From a virus: DNA of 64,000 nt. The notes beneath the pieces were generated by a model, which saw nothing but the letters and a program-made list of their open reading frames with translations, had not been told where the DNA came from and made no database searches. Of this stretch, positions 1 to 7,595 are shown one piece after another (within the stretch, counting starts at the first letter, position 1; each line of letters opens with the position of its first letter). The translations under genes and the position numbers were made by a program. Location: positions 91,224 to 155,223 of the IMG/VR virus record IMGVR_UViG_3300020057_000029; one strand, written 5' to 3'.

Positions 1-121
1 CATAGCGCTCAAGATCGTATGTATCATCTTGACTGACAATGAGAGCCCAGCCGGTCTTGGTACTGATATCCAAAGACAGGACTCGTTCTTGTCGATGGGA
101 TTGAGTTCCAGAGAGGGTCAC
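1..121 (-). CDS. RuvC-like Holliday junction resolvase (partial, N-terminus only)
   Basis: Reading starts at a GTG at 121 and runs off the left edge, so only about 40 residues are visible. The segment LSLDISTKTGWAL is typical of the first beta-strand and catalytic Asp of RuvC/RNase H-fold resolvases and related nucleases. The GTG overlaps the stop of the upstream 91-aa gene in a GTGA arrangement, so translation is probably coupled. It is the last visible gene of a minus-strand recombination operon that also holds SbcC and SbcD homologues, which fits a role in resolving recombination or packaging intermediates. The rest of the active site cannot be checked here. Confidence 0.6.
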   Translation of the reverse strand, partial: MTLSGTQSHRQERVLSLDISTKTGWALIVSQDDTYDLERY

Positions 122-393
122 GCGCCGCCTTTTTCCTTAACCATCTCGATCAAATACTTGATTTTAAGTTCGTTTTCCTTGATACCATCAAGATAAGGGC
201 CTTTAAGCTCTTTCAAAAGCTCTTTAGCTTCATCGATCTTTTGGTTGTCGTCCATTGCAGTCTGGATCTCGTCGTTATTTTTAACGAGCTTGGTCAAACG
301 AGCGTTCATGTCCGTTACGCTCATGCCATTCGCTTCTTCAACGAAAGTTGGGTACTTCTTCTCTACTTCACGCTTTGCTTTAAAACTATCCAT
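118..393 (-). CDS. Hypothetical 91-aa charged helical protein
   Basis: Not recognised. The protein is rich in Lys and Glu, lacks Cys, and its heptad-like Leu spacing over residues 30-85 suggests a coiled coil. It overlaps the downstream GTG-started resolvase-like gene by 4 bases and the upstream 67-aa gene by 8 bases, so it belongs to the same minus-strand operon. A small DNA-metabolism accessory factor is possible but nothing in the sequence shows it. Confidence 0.75.
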   Translation of the reverse strand: MDSFKAKREVEKKYPTFVEEANGMSVTDMNARLTKLVKNNDEIQTAMDDNQKIDEAKELLKELKGPYLDGIKENELKIKYLIEMVKEKGGA

Positions 394-589
394 ACAGTAA
401 CTCCTCTATTGTTATATTCTTACCATAAATTTTTTGTAACCTGTCCTTGACAATACAATCCGAACAGAATTTATGCTCAACAGCATTTTCAAGGACAATC
501 TCCGTTTGCCATCCACTATCTTTATCACGGCGATGGACTATTGTTAGGGTTTTATTTCTAACCGGAACTTTCATATATTCAATTTTCAT
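386..589 (-). CDS. Hypothetical 67-aa protein with a CxxC pair
   Basis: Not recognised. It has an N-terminal beta-rich stretch and one FCSDC motif near residue 43, which could be half of a metal site or a redox pair. Start and stop overlap the neighbouring genes (4 and 8 bases), the usual sign of translational coupling in this operon. Confidence 0.7.
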   Translation of the reverse strand: MKIEYMKVPVRNKTLTIVHRRDKDSGWQTEIVLENAVEHKFCSDCIVKDRLQKIYGKNITIEELLYG

Positions 590-909
590 ACACCGAAAAT
601 CTCTGGATCGGAATACTTACCATCAGTGCTTCTGAATAGCTCTGCGGTATTTGCTGAAGACACCGCAATGATATCTTGACCAACTACTACAAATTTTAAA
701 ACAGTGTTTTCAAATCCTAGCATTCCCTTAGAAGCTCTAGACGCGATCTTGTTGGTGTCAGTGCCTTTAACTTTTCCCTTGCGGAAATGGCGCGCTAATA
801 CTCTGTAATATTCTCTGCCAATCACCACATAGCTTGGATCTGCATTGTGATTTTCTACCATGGCGGTAGCCTGGCTTTCTATTTCAAGCAAGATCTCTAT
901 GGCTTTCAT
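586..909 (-). CDS. Hypothetical 107-aa protein
   Basis: Not recognised. A helical N-terminus (residues 1-25) is followed by an alpha/beta region with hydrophobic strands such as LKFVVVGQDIIAV near residue 75. ATGA-type overlaps with both neighbours place it in the minus-strand operon with the SbcC homologue. No catalytic motif is visible. Confidence 0.72.
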   Translation of the reverse strand: MKAIEILLEIESQATAMVENHNADPSYVVIGREYYRVLARHFRKGKVKGTDTNKIASRASKGMLGFENTVLKFVVVGQDIIAVSSANTAELFRSTDGKYSDPEIFGV

Positions 910-1244
910 TTTTTCGTATACTCCACCTTTGTCAGCTTCCGAAGAAGCTTGTTGCCTGTTAAATAGTTTAACACAGATTCTAGCATTGCAACAGAAGATA
1001 CATCCATTGATGAAATTTCTTTACCAGAAACGTTCAAGGGAAGAGACTGTCTTACCCACTGACCTTTGGCAAAACTCATTATAGTTTGAATGTCGTAGTA
1101 ATTAATCGAGTGTTCCAGTTCACTAATAGCAAAATGCTTATCAAATATTGCTTTCAAATATCTGAACTTGTCTTCCCCACGAAGATTTGACTCCTTCGTT
1201 AGGTATTCTCGCAAATCACTTTCTATATTTTTTAGATCTGACAT
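906..1244 (-). CDS. Hypothetical 112-aa protein
   Basis: Not recognised. A mostly helical, charged N-terminal half (residues 1-60) is followed by a shorter C-terminal region. It starts 10 bases after the SbcC-like gene ends and overlaps the next gene by 4 bases, so it is co-transcribed with them. No family motif is seen. Confidence 0.7.
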   Translation of the reverse strand: MSDLKNIESDLREYLTKESNLRGEDKFRYLKAIFDKHFAISELEHSINYYDIQTIMSFAKGQWVRQSLPLNVSGKEISSMDVSSVAMLESVLNYLTGNKLLRKLTKVEYTKK

Positions 1245-1254
1245 TTTACCCCCA

Positions 1255-3309
1255 TCAGGCTATGGTGCTAAAAGCCCCATCGCGAATAACTACGATTCTG
1301 TTGCTGACCATTTCCTTAACTTCTTGATTATGGTCAACGATTATAAGTTTCTTACTGGAATTGGAATTCTTCAAAACCTCTAGCGCCATTTCGATCTCCA
1401 CCGGACCCAGTCCAGTGAATGGTTCGTCTAGGATAAAAAAGTTAATTCCTTTCCCAGATACTGATTCTATCAGGTCAATGACGGCTAGGTCAATAGCCAA
1501 ATCCAGAGCAGAGCGCTCGCCGCCTGAAAAAGTTTCGATTGGGATATCTTCTTCGCCATCAGAATGGATTACTGCAGTAACCTCTTCTTTAATAGCGCCT
1601 TTGCCTGTTTCACGAGTTCCTTCCAGCTGAATTGTCGCATTGGCCATGTTTGGTATATTGCGAATAATCCTGGTAGCTTCTTTGCTGATTGTCTCTAGGG
1701 CATCGTCGAAAGAACAGGAAACAAAGATCTTAAGAGCTCGCCTACCCTCTTCTACCATCAGAATCTTTTGAGCCAAATCACTGGTCTGAGCCGTAAGACT
1801 GAATACTTTATCAGCATATCTGGACTCTTGCGCCTCTAGGTCTTTTACTGACTGTTCATACCGCTGTTTAGCAGTATTGAAGCCGGTCATCTTAAAATTA
1901 GCCTGGGTCCAAACAGACTTGTCTAGATCTGATTGTCCGCGTACTAGCTGTTGTTCTTTAGACTGGTTTTCTTGTAATTCGCGTAGCTTAAGGGAAAACT
2001 GGTCAGATACAGTTTTAATCCGACTATTTTCGGCAAAATTGTGCCGCGTCTCTTTCTCTTTCTCAGATGCAATGTGAGCCAAAAGAACTTCTTCTTGATC
2101 TTTTTCTGCCTTAACATTTACGGTTCGCGCCACAGTGTCTGGCAGAATAGCGTTGATCTTAGGCTCTACTTCATTGTTAAGTTCGGTCTCGGCGACTTGC
2201 CCATTTTCGATTTGAGGACGAATTTGTTTAAGTTGCTCAAGCAGGTTAAGCTCTGAAGTCTTGGCGTTTTCTGTAAACCAGCTCTGTTCGCAAGTAGGGC
2301 ATATGGCGTCTCTGATTTTTTTAATCTGTGCAGCTATATTGACAGCATCTTTTTTTAGAGAGAGTCCGATAACGCATTGGTGCTGTAGACTAGATTTCTT
2401 AAGATTTAGAGCCGCTAGCTCCTGCTTAGCCCTGTTCATGCGCTCAATTTCTACCATTCCGGCTTTTTGAATCACATCGCGGATTTCTTGCAATTGTACA
2501 TTATACTGCTCATAATCGGCCTTGCTGTACATTGTAATGCTCAAATCCGGCCTTATCTTGTTGAGCTCTTCTGTCTGAAGTCTTTGAGCGCTCATAAGAG
2601 TGGTCAGCGCCATCTCAGACAGGTTTGAAGCGGTCTTAAGCCTCTCCACAACGTCTGGGTGTACCTCTTGGGCTGGTGGTGTTCCTACCCCTTTTACGGC
2701 GCTCTGAGTAGCGGTTAGACCTTCTGTATTAGAAATCAAGGCCTTGTCCGCAGTTTCTTTTTCTAAAAGCAAGGTTTTAAGTTTCTTATCTATGATTTCA
2801 GCTTTAGATTTAAGATGGCTTAGATTAAGACAATCCATAAGAAATTCATTGGTTTCCTTAGGCGTGAAACTAAGAAAGAATCCGCCTTCTTTCTGGCGCT
2901 TATGACAAATTTTGCGGAATAGTTCACGCGGCATTGCCAAAATGATGTCCAGGTTTTCTTCAGCCAGTTTGCTGTTCCCAGACATGTCTAGACCGGCACC
3001 TTCTATAGAAAGACCCTTAGCCTTGCTTCTGGAGATTTTAATAGGCTTTCCGTCTAAAGAACCTTCCGCCCAAACAGAAATGCCATTCTTTGTCAAACGG
3101 GACTGTAGTTTGCCTGCAGGAATTTTATTGAAGCCAAGGAGGTAGTCCCAGGCGTGAAAAATAGTAGATTTAGCCGCTCCAGATCCGCCTCCGGTATTCT
3201 TGTTGATACCGTCAATTTGAACCAAATTACCAAGGGAGCTAAGCTCAATCGTTTGAGGTTCAACAAAGCGCCCTATGTTTTCCCAGCCAAGTCGATCTAT
3301 AATAAACAT
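1255..3309 (-). CDS. SbcC/Rad50-like ATPase subunit (T4 gp46 type)
   Basis: The 684-aa protein has the full SMC/Rad50 plan: an N-terminal P-loop (GGSGAAKST, about residues 41-50), two long coiled-coil arms, a central zinc-hook motif CPTC near residue 336, an ABC signature FSGGERSALDLA near 595, Walker B ILDEP near 625 and an H-loop IVDH near 660. In phages such as T4, gp46 works with the gp47 nuclease to resect DNA ends for recombination-dependent replication. The partner SbcD homologue lies 1.8 kb upstream in the same operon. An oddity is the P-loop, which has Ala where Gly normally precedes the catalytic Lys (GAAKS instead of GxGKS). Confidence 0.92.
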   Translation of the reverse strand: MFIIDRLGWENIGRFVEPQTIELSSLGNLVQIDGINKNTGGGSGAAKSTIFHAWDYLLGFNKIPAGKLQSRLTKNGISVWAEGSLDGKPIKISRSKAKGLSIEGAGLDMSGNSKLAEENLDIILAMPRELFRKICHKRQKEGGFFLSFTPKETNEFLMDCLNLSHLKSKAEIIDKKLKTLLLEKETADKALISNTEGLTATQSAVKGVGTPPAQEVHPDVVERLKTASNLSEMALTTLMSAQRLQTEELNKIRPDLSITMYSKADYEQYNVQLQEIRDVIQKAGMVEIERMNRAKQELAALNLKKSSLQHQCVIGLSLKKDAVNIAAQIKKIRDAICPTCEQSWFTENAKTSELNLLEQLKQIRPQIENGQVAETELNNEVEPKINAILPDTVARTVNVKAEKDQEEVLLAHIASEKEKETRHNFAENSRIKTVSDQFSLKLRELQENQSKEQQLVRGQSDLDKSVWTQANFKMTGFNTAKQRYEQSVKDLEAQESRYADKVFSLTAQTSDLAQKILMVEEGRRALKIFVSCSFDDALETISKEATRIIRNIPNMANATIQLEGTRETGKGAIKEEVTAVIHSDGEEDIPIETFSGGERSALDLAIDLAVIDLIESVSGKGINFFILDEPFTGLGPVEIEMALEVLKNSNSSKKLIIVDHNQEVKEMVSNRIVVIRDGAFSTIA

Positions 3310-3558
3310 CTAGTCCTCTCGATAGTCCTTGTTTGATTTCTCATGATTCAGCTCTATGATGTTAGGAACAATTTCTACCGCCCTAGCCTGAACGCCGTTG
3401 TCTACTGTTATCTTAGACCCAGATGAAGGTGCTGACAAGATCTTTTTTGCTTCCTTTTTACAGGTCTTACAAACAATACAGGCAGGTGCTTGTGACACCT
3501 GCCTATGAAATTTCTTGTCAACGTGTCCTTCTGAGCATTGGTATGCAAAGATAGGCAT
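3310..3558 (-). CDS. FmdB-like zinc-ribbon protein
   Basis: The 82-aa protein begins MPIFAYQCSEGH and has a second pair, CIVCKTC, near residue 33. This matches the FmdB/CxxC-CxxC regulatory-protein zinc ribbon, which usually starts MPxYxYxC. It ends immediately before the SbcC-like start, so it is probably coupled to it. FmdB-type phage proteins are of unknown function; a nucleic-acid or protein-binding role is an inference. Confidence 0.7.
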   Translation of the reverse strand: MPIFAYQCSEGHVDKKFHRQVSQAPACIVCKTCKKEAKKILSAPSSGSKITVDNGVQARAVEIVPNIIELNHEKSNKDYRED

Positions 3559-3563
3559 GTTGA

Positions 3564-4550
3564 TTAGTATCCCTTGATAATCTTGCGTTCGGTCTTATTG
3601 CTGATGCTTTCTTTAACCTTCTGATTGATCTCGAACAATTGTTCAGAAGTCAATCTAGGCTTAACTGGTTCAGAGTTGTAATTACCAAACCAACCTTCTT
3701 TTTCAGATTTCTTCTCTTCTTTGGTATTGATATCTTTAAAGAGAGCTTCGCCATCAACCAGAACCTTGTATCTCAAAGCGTTGGTGTTAACTGGACAATT
3801 ATCTTGCTCGGCAACGATTTGAACAGCCCTTCCCATATAGAAGAATTCAGCCAAAAGCTCATTGCGTGTACCTTCAAGGGATCTGTCACAAGAAGCAGTA
3901 ACAACCCTATCAGCAAGACCTTGATCTACACAGTCTTGACCATCACACCAGTATTCATTCTCGATCAAATCGCGGTACGATTTTAGGGTTAGTTTTCCAC
4001 CAGAACGGCTTACAGCAACTTCGTCCATGCGAGTAACGCGTTTTAGGTAGTAATTATATCGACTGTCCAATTGACCAGGGAATTCACCAGAAAATCCACC
4101 ACGGGCCTTATGACTCATGAGGGTACCGTTTTTTAGAACAAGACGATCACCAAGACCTTGAGCGGTTTGAAAGCCCATGGAAGCGGAGAACACGTTGATA
4201 CTGTGTACGGGACGGTTCATGCTCGAAAGGTTCTCGATAAGCTCAAGACCAGCATCAATTGAGCCACCTGGGCTGTTGATTACGAGGTACAGAGGGTCAC
4301 CAGAAGGCAATCGGGCATCCATAGCTTTAGCGGCTAGGGTTAGCTGGGCTACAACTTCAGAGTCAAATACGTTGTTGATAGTAATACTATTGTCCTTGGT
4401 AAGAATAATAGCGCCTGGGGATGCAGAAACAGAAGCGGAGCTTTTGGCCTCGCTTGAGCTCTGAGCAGATGTCTTGCCAGAAGATTCCGCTGCAAACGAA
4501 ACATTTCCTAGCAATGCAAAAACCAATACGAGTCCAATTAGATTCTTCAT
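3564..4550 (-). CDS. Exported ClpP/SppA-like serine protease
   Basis: The 328-aa protein has a clear signal peptide (MKNLIGLVLVFALLGNVSFA, cleavage expected after VSFA), then a Ser-rich linker and a ClpP-fold domain. The ClpP-style nucleophile segment is FSASMG (Ser124), the oxyanion-side motif is NSPGGSIDAG (residues 92-101), and the likely catalytic His is in MSHKARGG (His147). The acid residue is less certain; a Cys pair, CDGQDC, lies near residue 205. ClpP relatives in phages are normally cytoplasmic prohead proteases, so the signal peptide is unusual and points to the periplasm. It is encoded in the recombination operon rather than with head genes. Confidence 0.8.
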   Translation of the reverse strand: MKNLIGLVLVFALLGNVSFAAESSGKTSAQSSSEAKSSASVSASPGAIILTKDNSITINNVFDSEVVAQLTLAAKAMDARLPSGDPLYLVINSPGGSIDAGLELIENLSSMNRPVHSINVFSASMGFQTAQGLGDRLVLKNGTLMSHKARGGFSGEFPGQLDSRYNYYLKRVTRMDEVAVSRSGGKLTLKSYRDLIENEYWCDGQDCVDQGLADRVVTASCDRSLEGTRNELLAEFFYMGRAVQIVAEQDNCPVNTNALRYKVLVDGEALFKDINTKEEKKSEKEGWFGNYNSEPVKPRLTSEQLFEINQKVKESISNKTERKIIKGY

Positions 4551-4567
4551 TTTCTTCCTTTTCTTCC

Positions 4568-4711
4568 TTATTTTAAAACCAGTTTTCCTGATTTCTGTTT
4601 GTCTTGTTCGCGTCTTAGATTTACAAGATCTTTTGACACGTTTCCGATTGTTTTAGATTTTGACGCAGCATCAGTTAGCTTGCTGCGATTTTTGAAATTT
4701 TTATTTTTCAT
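4568..4711 (-). CDS. Small basic protein, 47 aa
   Basis: A short Lys/Ser/Asn-rich reading frame fills the gap between two larger genes. Its ATG overlaps the stop of the upstream 122-aa gene and it ends 17 bases before the protease start. The strongly basic composition and operon packing support a real gene. Function is unknown; DNA or RNA binding is possible. Confidence 0.55.
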   Translation of the reverse strand: MKNKNFKNRSKLTDAASKSKTIGNVSKDLVNLRREQDKQKSGKLVLK

Positions 4712-5069
4712 TTTTTTTACTTTCAAACACTATCTTATCATTAAAGTAGATTTTTACAAGAACATCTTTCCAAAAAAGATTTCTTACCCATTTCTCTATT
4801 GCTTCAAGGCGCAAACCTAGAGCTTCTTGATTTCTGGATTCGTCTAGCACTAGACGGTAAGACACAAGAGGATTGTGAGTAACTGGCTCATCTTTATCGG
4901 TTTTTTCGTAAGACAGATCGTATTCGAGTTTCGCCTCCTTAATACCGTCAAATGCTATAAAAGGATAGTTCTTGAGATTTAAAAGCTGAACATCACTGAT
5001 TTTATTGCTTAAAACAGCGAGCCTAGACATCTCTTTTACTTTATCAATGCTGTCCTTTTGATCGTTCAT
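4701..5069 (-). CDS. Hypothetical 122-aa protein
   Basis: Not recognised. An alpha/beta protein with a helical N-terminus and a C-terminal segment of alternating hydrophobics (VLVKIYFNDKIVFE near residue 103). Its start overlaps the SbcD-like stop by 4 bases and its stop overlaps the next small gene, so it is translationally coupled on both sides. Confidence 0.72.
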   Translation of the reverse strand: MNDQKDSIDKVKEMSRLAVLSNKISDVQLLNLKNYPFIAFDGIKEAKLEYDLSYEKTDKDEPVTHNPLVSYRLVLDESRNQEALGLRLEAIEKWVRNLFWKDVLVKIYFNDKIVFESKKNEK

Positions 5070-6061
5070 ATAATCGCCAGTTCTTTCAAAAAGTTGACCA
5101 TCGCCTGTTTATCCACCCCTGCAATGGGCTCAAATTGGTCCATCAGGAACTGTTCCAGACTTTTACCGGTCTTACGACTGGCAGGCCTAGATTTATCAGT
5201 TATCTTAGATTTTACACTAGCTTTACCCTTAAGGGAAGCTTTTTGTTTATTGACCCATTCGGATGAACCAATAAGCTCTATGGAAGCCCTGGAACCTTCT
5301 GGAATTACCGGAGAGTTGTCCCCTTCTTTCCATTGATATTCTAGGATCGGAGAACACACTTTAGAAGTGTCAACATATTCTTCTGCCAAAATTAAACCTG
5401 TAGTGTCATCGTGGTCTACGATCCATAGGCCTTTTTCCTCGTTTGCATCTGAAGCAGTATCCCATTTGGCTGTGCCTGGATAGATCACTTGCTGACTCTT
5501 GTTGGTCACGTAACGCTGACGATTATGAATGTGACCGCTGATAAGCAGAGGATAATTCAAAAGCTCTGGATCAACCCCGCCTGGTGCGTACATGCCGCTC
5601 TCAAATCTAGACCCAGAATAAGTGGTGTGAGATACGAGGATTTTGGCTCCACAAGTCTGAAGATGATTGGCAGCCTCTACGAATTTATCATTGTCATGGA
5701 TACAGGGTACGTATCCTATAAAATCGATAGCACTTGCGCTATCGATGATTCTTAAGTTCTTTTTACGAATGCGTTTAAATACGTCCAGGGAGTGGTAAGA
5801 CGCCTCGTTGTTTCCAGGCATGTCGTGATTGCCAACCAGGACTACTACTTCGCAAATGTCTGCTAGATGGTCCAGCCAATGATCCCAAAAATCAAGCACC
5901 TCTAAGCGTACCACCGCATGGGTGTGAAAAAGATCGCCTAGGATTTCTATGCGGTTCACGCTATATTTCATAGCAGTATCGACCACGAATTGCAAGAGCT
6001 TTTCGGCTTCGTCTCGATTTGAAGTTTTAATATGCGGATCGCCTAGGCGCAAAATTTTCAT
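5066..6061 (-). CDS. SbcD/Mre11-like nuclease subunit (T4 gp47 type)
   Basis: The 331-aa protein is a calcineurin-fold phosphoesterase with the five expected metal motifs: GDPHIK (7-12), GDLFH near residue 42, GNHD near 77, SHTTYSG near 145 and SGHIH near 176. It is the nuclease partner of the SbcC-like ATPase encoded downstream. Together they would form the phage gp46/gp47 end-resection complex. The start overlaps the preceding 52-aa gene (ATGA). The C-terminal 100 residues are Lys/Ser-rich and presumably contact the coiled coil of the ATPase. Confidence 0.9.
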   Translation of the reverse strand: MKILRLGDPHIKTSNRDEAEKLLQFVVDTAMKYSVNRIEILGDLFHTHAVVRLEVLDFWDHWLDHLADICEVVVLVGNHDMPGNNEASYHSLDVFKRIRKKNLRIIDSASAIDFIGYVPCIHDNDKFVEAANHLQTCGAKILVSHTTYSGSRFESGMYAPGGVDPELLNYPLLISGHIHNRQRYVTNKSQQVIYPGTAKWDTASDANEEKGLWIVDHDDTTGLILAEEYVDTSKVCSPILEYQWKEGDNSPVIPEGSRASIELIGSSEWVNKQKASLKGKASVKSKITDKSRPASRKTGKSLEQFLMDQFEPIAGVDKQAMVNFLKELAII

Positions 6062-6216
6062 TTGATTTCCCTACACTGATCTGATAGCCAAGTAATAAAA
6101 AACGGTCCTATTGTCAACATCTTACATCCACAAGGGCAATCGTTTTCAAAACTAAAATTTTTAAACGTTACAGGTCTAATCAGCCCTGCTTGAAATCTTT
6201 TGACAGTGAAATACAT
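6058..6216 (-). CDS. Small Cys-containing protein, 52 aa
   Basis: An ATG directly follows the stop of the GroES-like gene (TAAATG) and the stop overlaps the SbcD start (ATGA). The peptide has a tight Cys cluster, DCPCGCK, around residue 31. Position and packing argue that it is translated; the function is unknown. Confidence 0.55.
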   Translation of the reverse strand: MYFTVKRFQAGLIRPVTFKNFSFENDCPCGCKMLTIGPFFITWLSDQCREIK

Positions 6217-6522
6217 TTATTTTTGATCTTCCACGAATTCTATGTGAGAGGCGTCTACGATAATGAAGTCACCTTCTACAGCAGAACTCTTTAAGGTGTT
6301 CTTAGCCCAAGGACTATTGTGCAACACTTCTTCGCGAATGTAAACAGTAGAACCCTTTTTTAGAATAACAGATACACTGTTTATTGAAGCATCGGCATCG
6401 ACTAAAAGTTTTAATCCAATTACCCGATTCTTTTGGCCAACCATTGCGATACCGTGCCTAATCTCTGACTTGAGAGCTTCTGCTTTGTAGGGTTCTAGGA
6501 TCAACTTGTTGAACGATTTCAT
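6217..6522 (-). CDS. Putative GroES/gp31-like co-chaperonin
   Basis: The 101-aa protein resembles a GroES subunit in size and order of elements. An opening strand (LILEPYK) is followed by a segment SEIRHGIAMVGQKN in the place of the GroES mobile loop, then ILKKGSTVYIREEV in the place of the GroES VKVGDxVIF strand, and VEGDFIIVDASHIEFVE as the closing strands. This is a by-eye structural reading and identity is low. The presence of a phage GroEL at 9.2 kb gives the context: T4 gp31 and other phage co-chaperonins cap GroEL during capsid folding. It overlaps the sigma-like gene by 4 bases. Confidence 0.55.
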   Translation of the reverse strand: MKSFNKLILEPYKAEALKSEIRHGIAMVGQKNRVIGLKLLVDADASINSVSVILKKGSTVYIREEVLHNSPWAKNTLKSSAVEGDFIIVDASHIEFVEDQK

Positions 6523-7565
6523 AGCTTAACGCCTTTCAATTTAAGAACTTTCCTGTGCATCATAGAAAGATTTTTTGCAGCCGCCAACATACGAGATGTT
6601 TCTTCCTGCTGAATGTATTGGCTTTCTATATCCTGAGTCTCATCTGCGGTATACTGATATACCCCCTGACCTTCTTCGTTCACTGTGGCGTCTGCGCTGA
6701 CAGTAGAGGCGGCGCTCATAAGAGAGGATAGCTCAGAAACCGTCACGTTTTCTTTAGGGATAGTTTTGCCATCTAGCTTGTCCTGCTGAAATGCTCTGTT
6801 TACGGCGCTAGCCAGTTCGACTGGATCATTGATGCCTTGGCGACCACGAATGGTGTGAGCCTTATAGAGAACTCTCTTATCCGAAGGATAAAAATGGAGC
6901 ATTGTCTCTGAATAACTATCGATCATGTTTCCTACCATCCTGCCAATGCACACCGAGCGGAACACTGGAGAGTATTTACCAACATATTTATCGACGCCTG
7001 CTGCCAGTCCCATCGCACAGATATTGACAAAATCTATGAGAGTTAAATGGCCCCTTGGAGTCTTCCTGTAAAACAATTTTGCCCTGTTGATTGCCAAAGG
7101 CATATTGTTCTCGATCAACCTGTTTCGAGCTACGTGTACTCTATTGTACAGCTGTTCGGCACGTTTTGGGAAGGGGCCAAGCCAACTTTTACGAATAAAC
7201 TTTATAAGTTGATAATTGATATCAAACTCTTTTAGTTCTTCTATCTTACTCTCGTCTTTGCTACAGGCTTTGATTATTGGGGTGATTTCTTTGCTGAACA
7301 TGACGGCGCTTTCCCTGAAATAGGGTCTGGCAGATAGGATGTTTTTGTTGGTTACGCAAACTTTTTGTAGAAATTTTTTGTAAACCTGAGTAGACTGTCG
7401 ATATTTGAGAATTGTTTCTTTAAACTTTATCTCAGCATCCATAAGCTCTTCTACCTGTTCTTGCTGAACAGTGCCATCCTTGTTCTTTTCCAAGGCCTTG
7501 GTGATTTCTGCAGCCAGTCTAGACAGTGCTGGATCAAATTCGTGTTGTTTTTTAGGGCTTGCCAT
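6519..7565 (-). CDS. Phage sigma-70-like transcription factor
   Basis: The 348-aa protein contains a region resembling sigma region 2: RNRLIENNMPLAINRAKLFY (about residues 147-166), then LTLIDFVNICAMGLAAGVDKY in the place of the region 2.1-2.2 'DLIQEGxxGLxxAxxxFD' core, and further helices to about residue 245. The end (LSMMHRKVLKLKGVKL) looks like the start of region 4 and stops abruptly. It would redirect RNA polymerase to phage promoters. The gene is preceded by a TGATATATA element whose hexamer ends 6 bases before the ATG, so it may control genes with the same promoter type, including itself. Confidence 0.68.
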   Translation of the reverse strand: MASPKKQHEFDPALSRLAAEITKALEKNKDGTVQQEQVEELMDAEIKFKETILKYRQSTQVYKKFLQKVCVTNKNILSARPYFRESAVMFSKEITPIIKACSKDESKIEELKEFDINYQLIKFIRKSWLGPFPKRAEQLYNRVHVARNRLIENNMPLAINRAKLFYRKTPRGHLTLIDFVNICAMGLAAGVDKYVGKYSPVFRSVCIGRMVGNMIDSYSETMLHFYPSDKRVLYKAHTIRGRQGINDPVELASAVNRAFQQDKLDGKTIPKENVTVSELSSLMSAASTVSADATVNEEGQGVYQYTADETQDIESQYIQQEETSRMLAAAKNLSMMHRKVLKLKGVKL

Positions 7566-7571
7566 ACCCTG

Positions 7572-7580
7572 TATATATCA
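7572..7580 (-). promoter_or_regulatory. Extended -10 element before the sigma-like gene
   Basis: Reading on the minus strand, TGATATATA is followed by exactly 6 bases and then the ATG at 7565. No Shine-Dalgarno can fit if transcription starts at the usual distance, so a leaderless mRNA is predicted. Confidence 0.5.
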
Positions 7581-7595
7581 CAAGCAGGTGAACAT

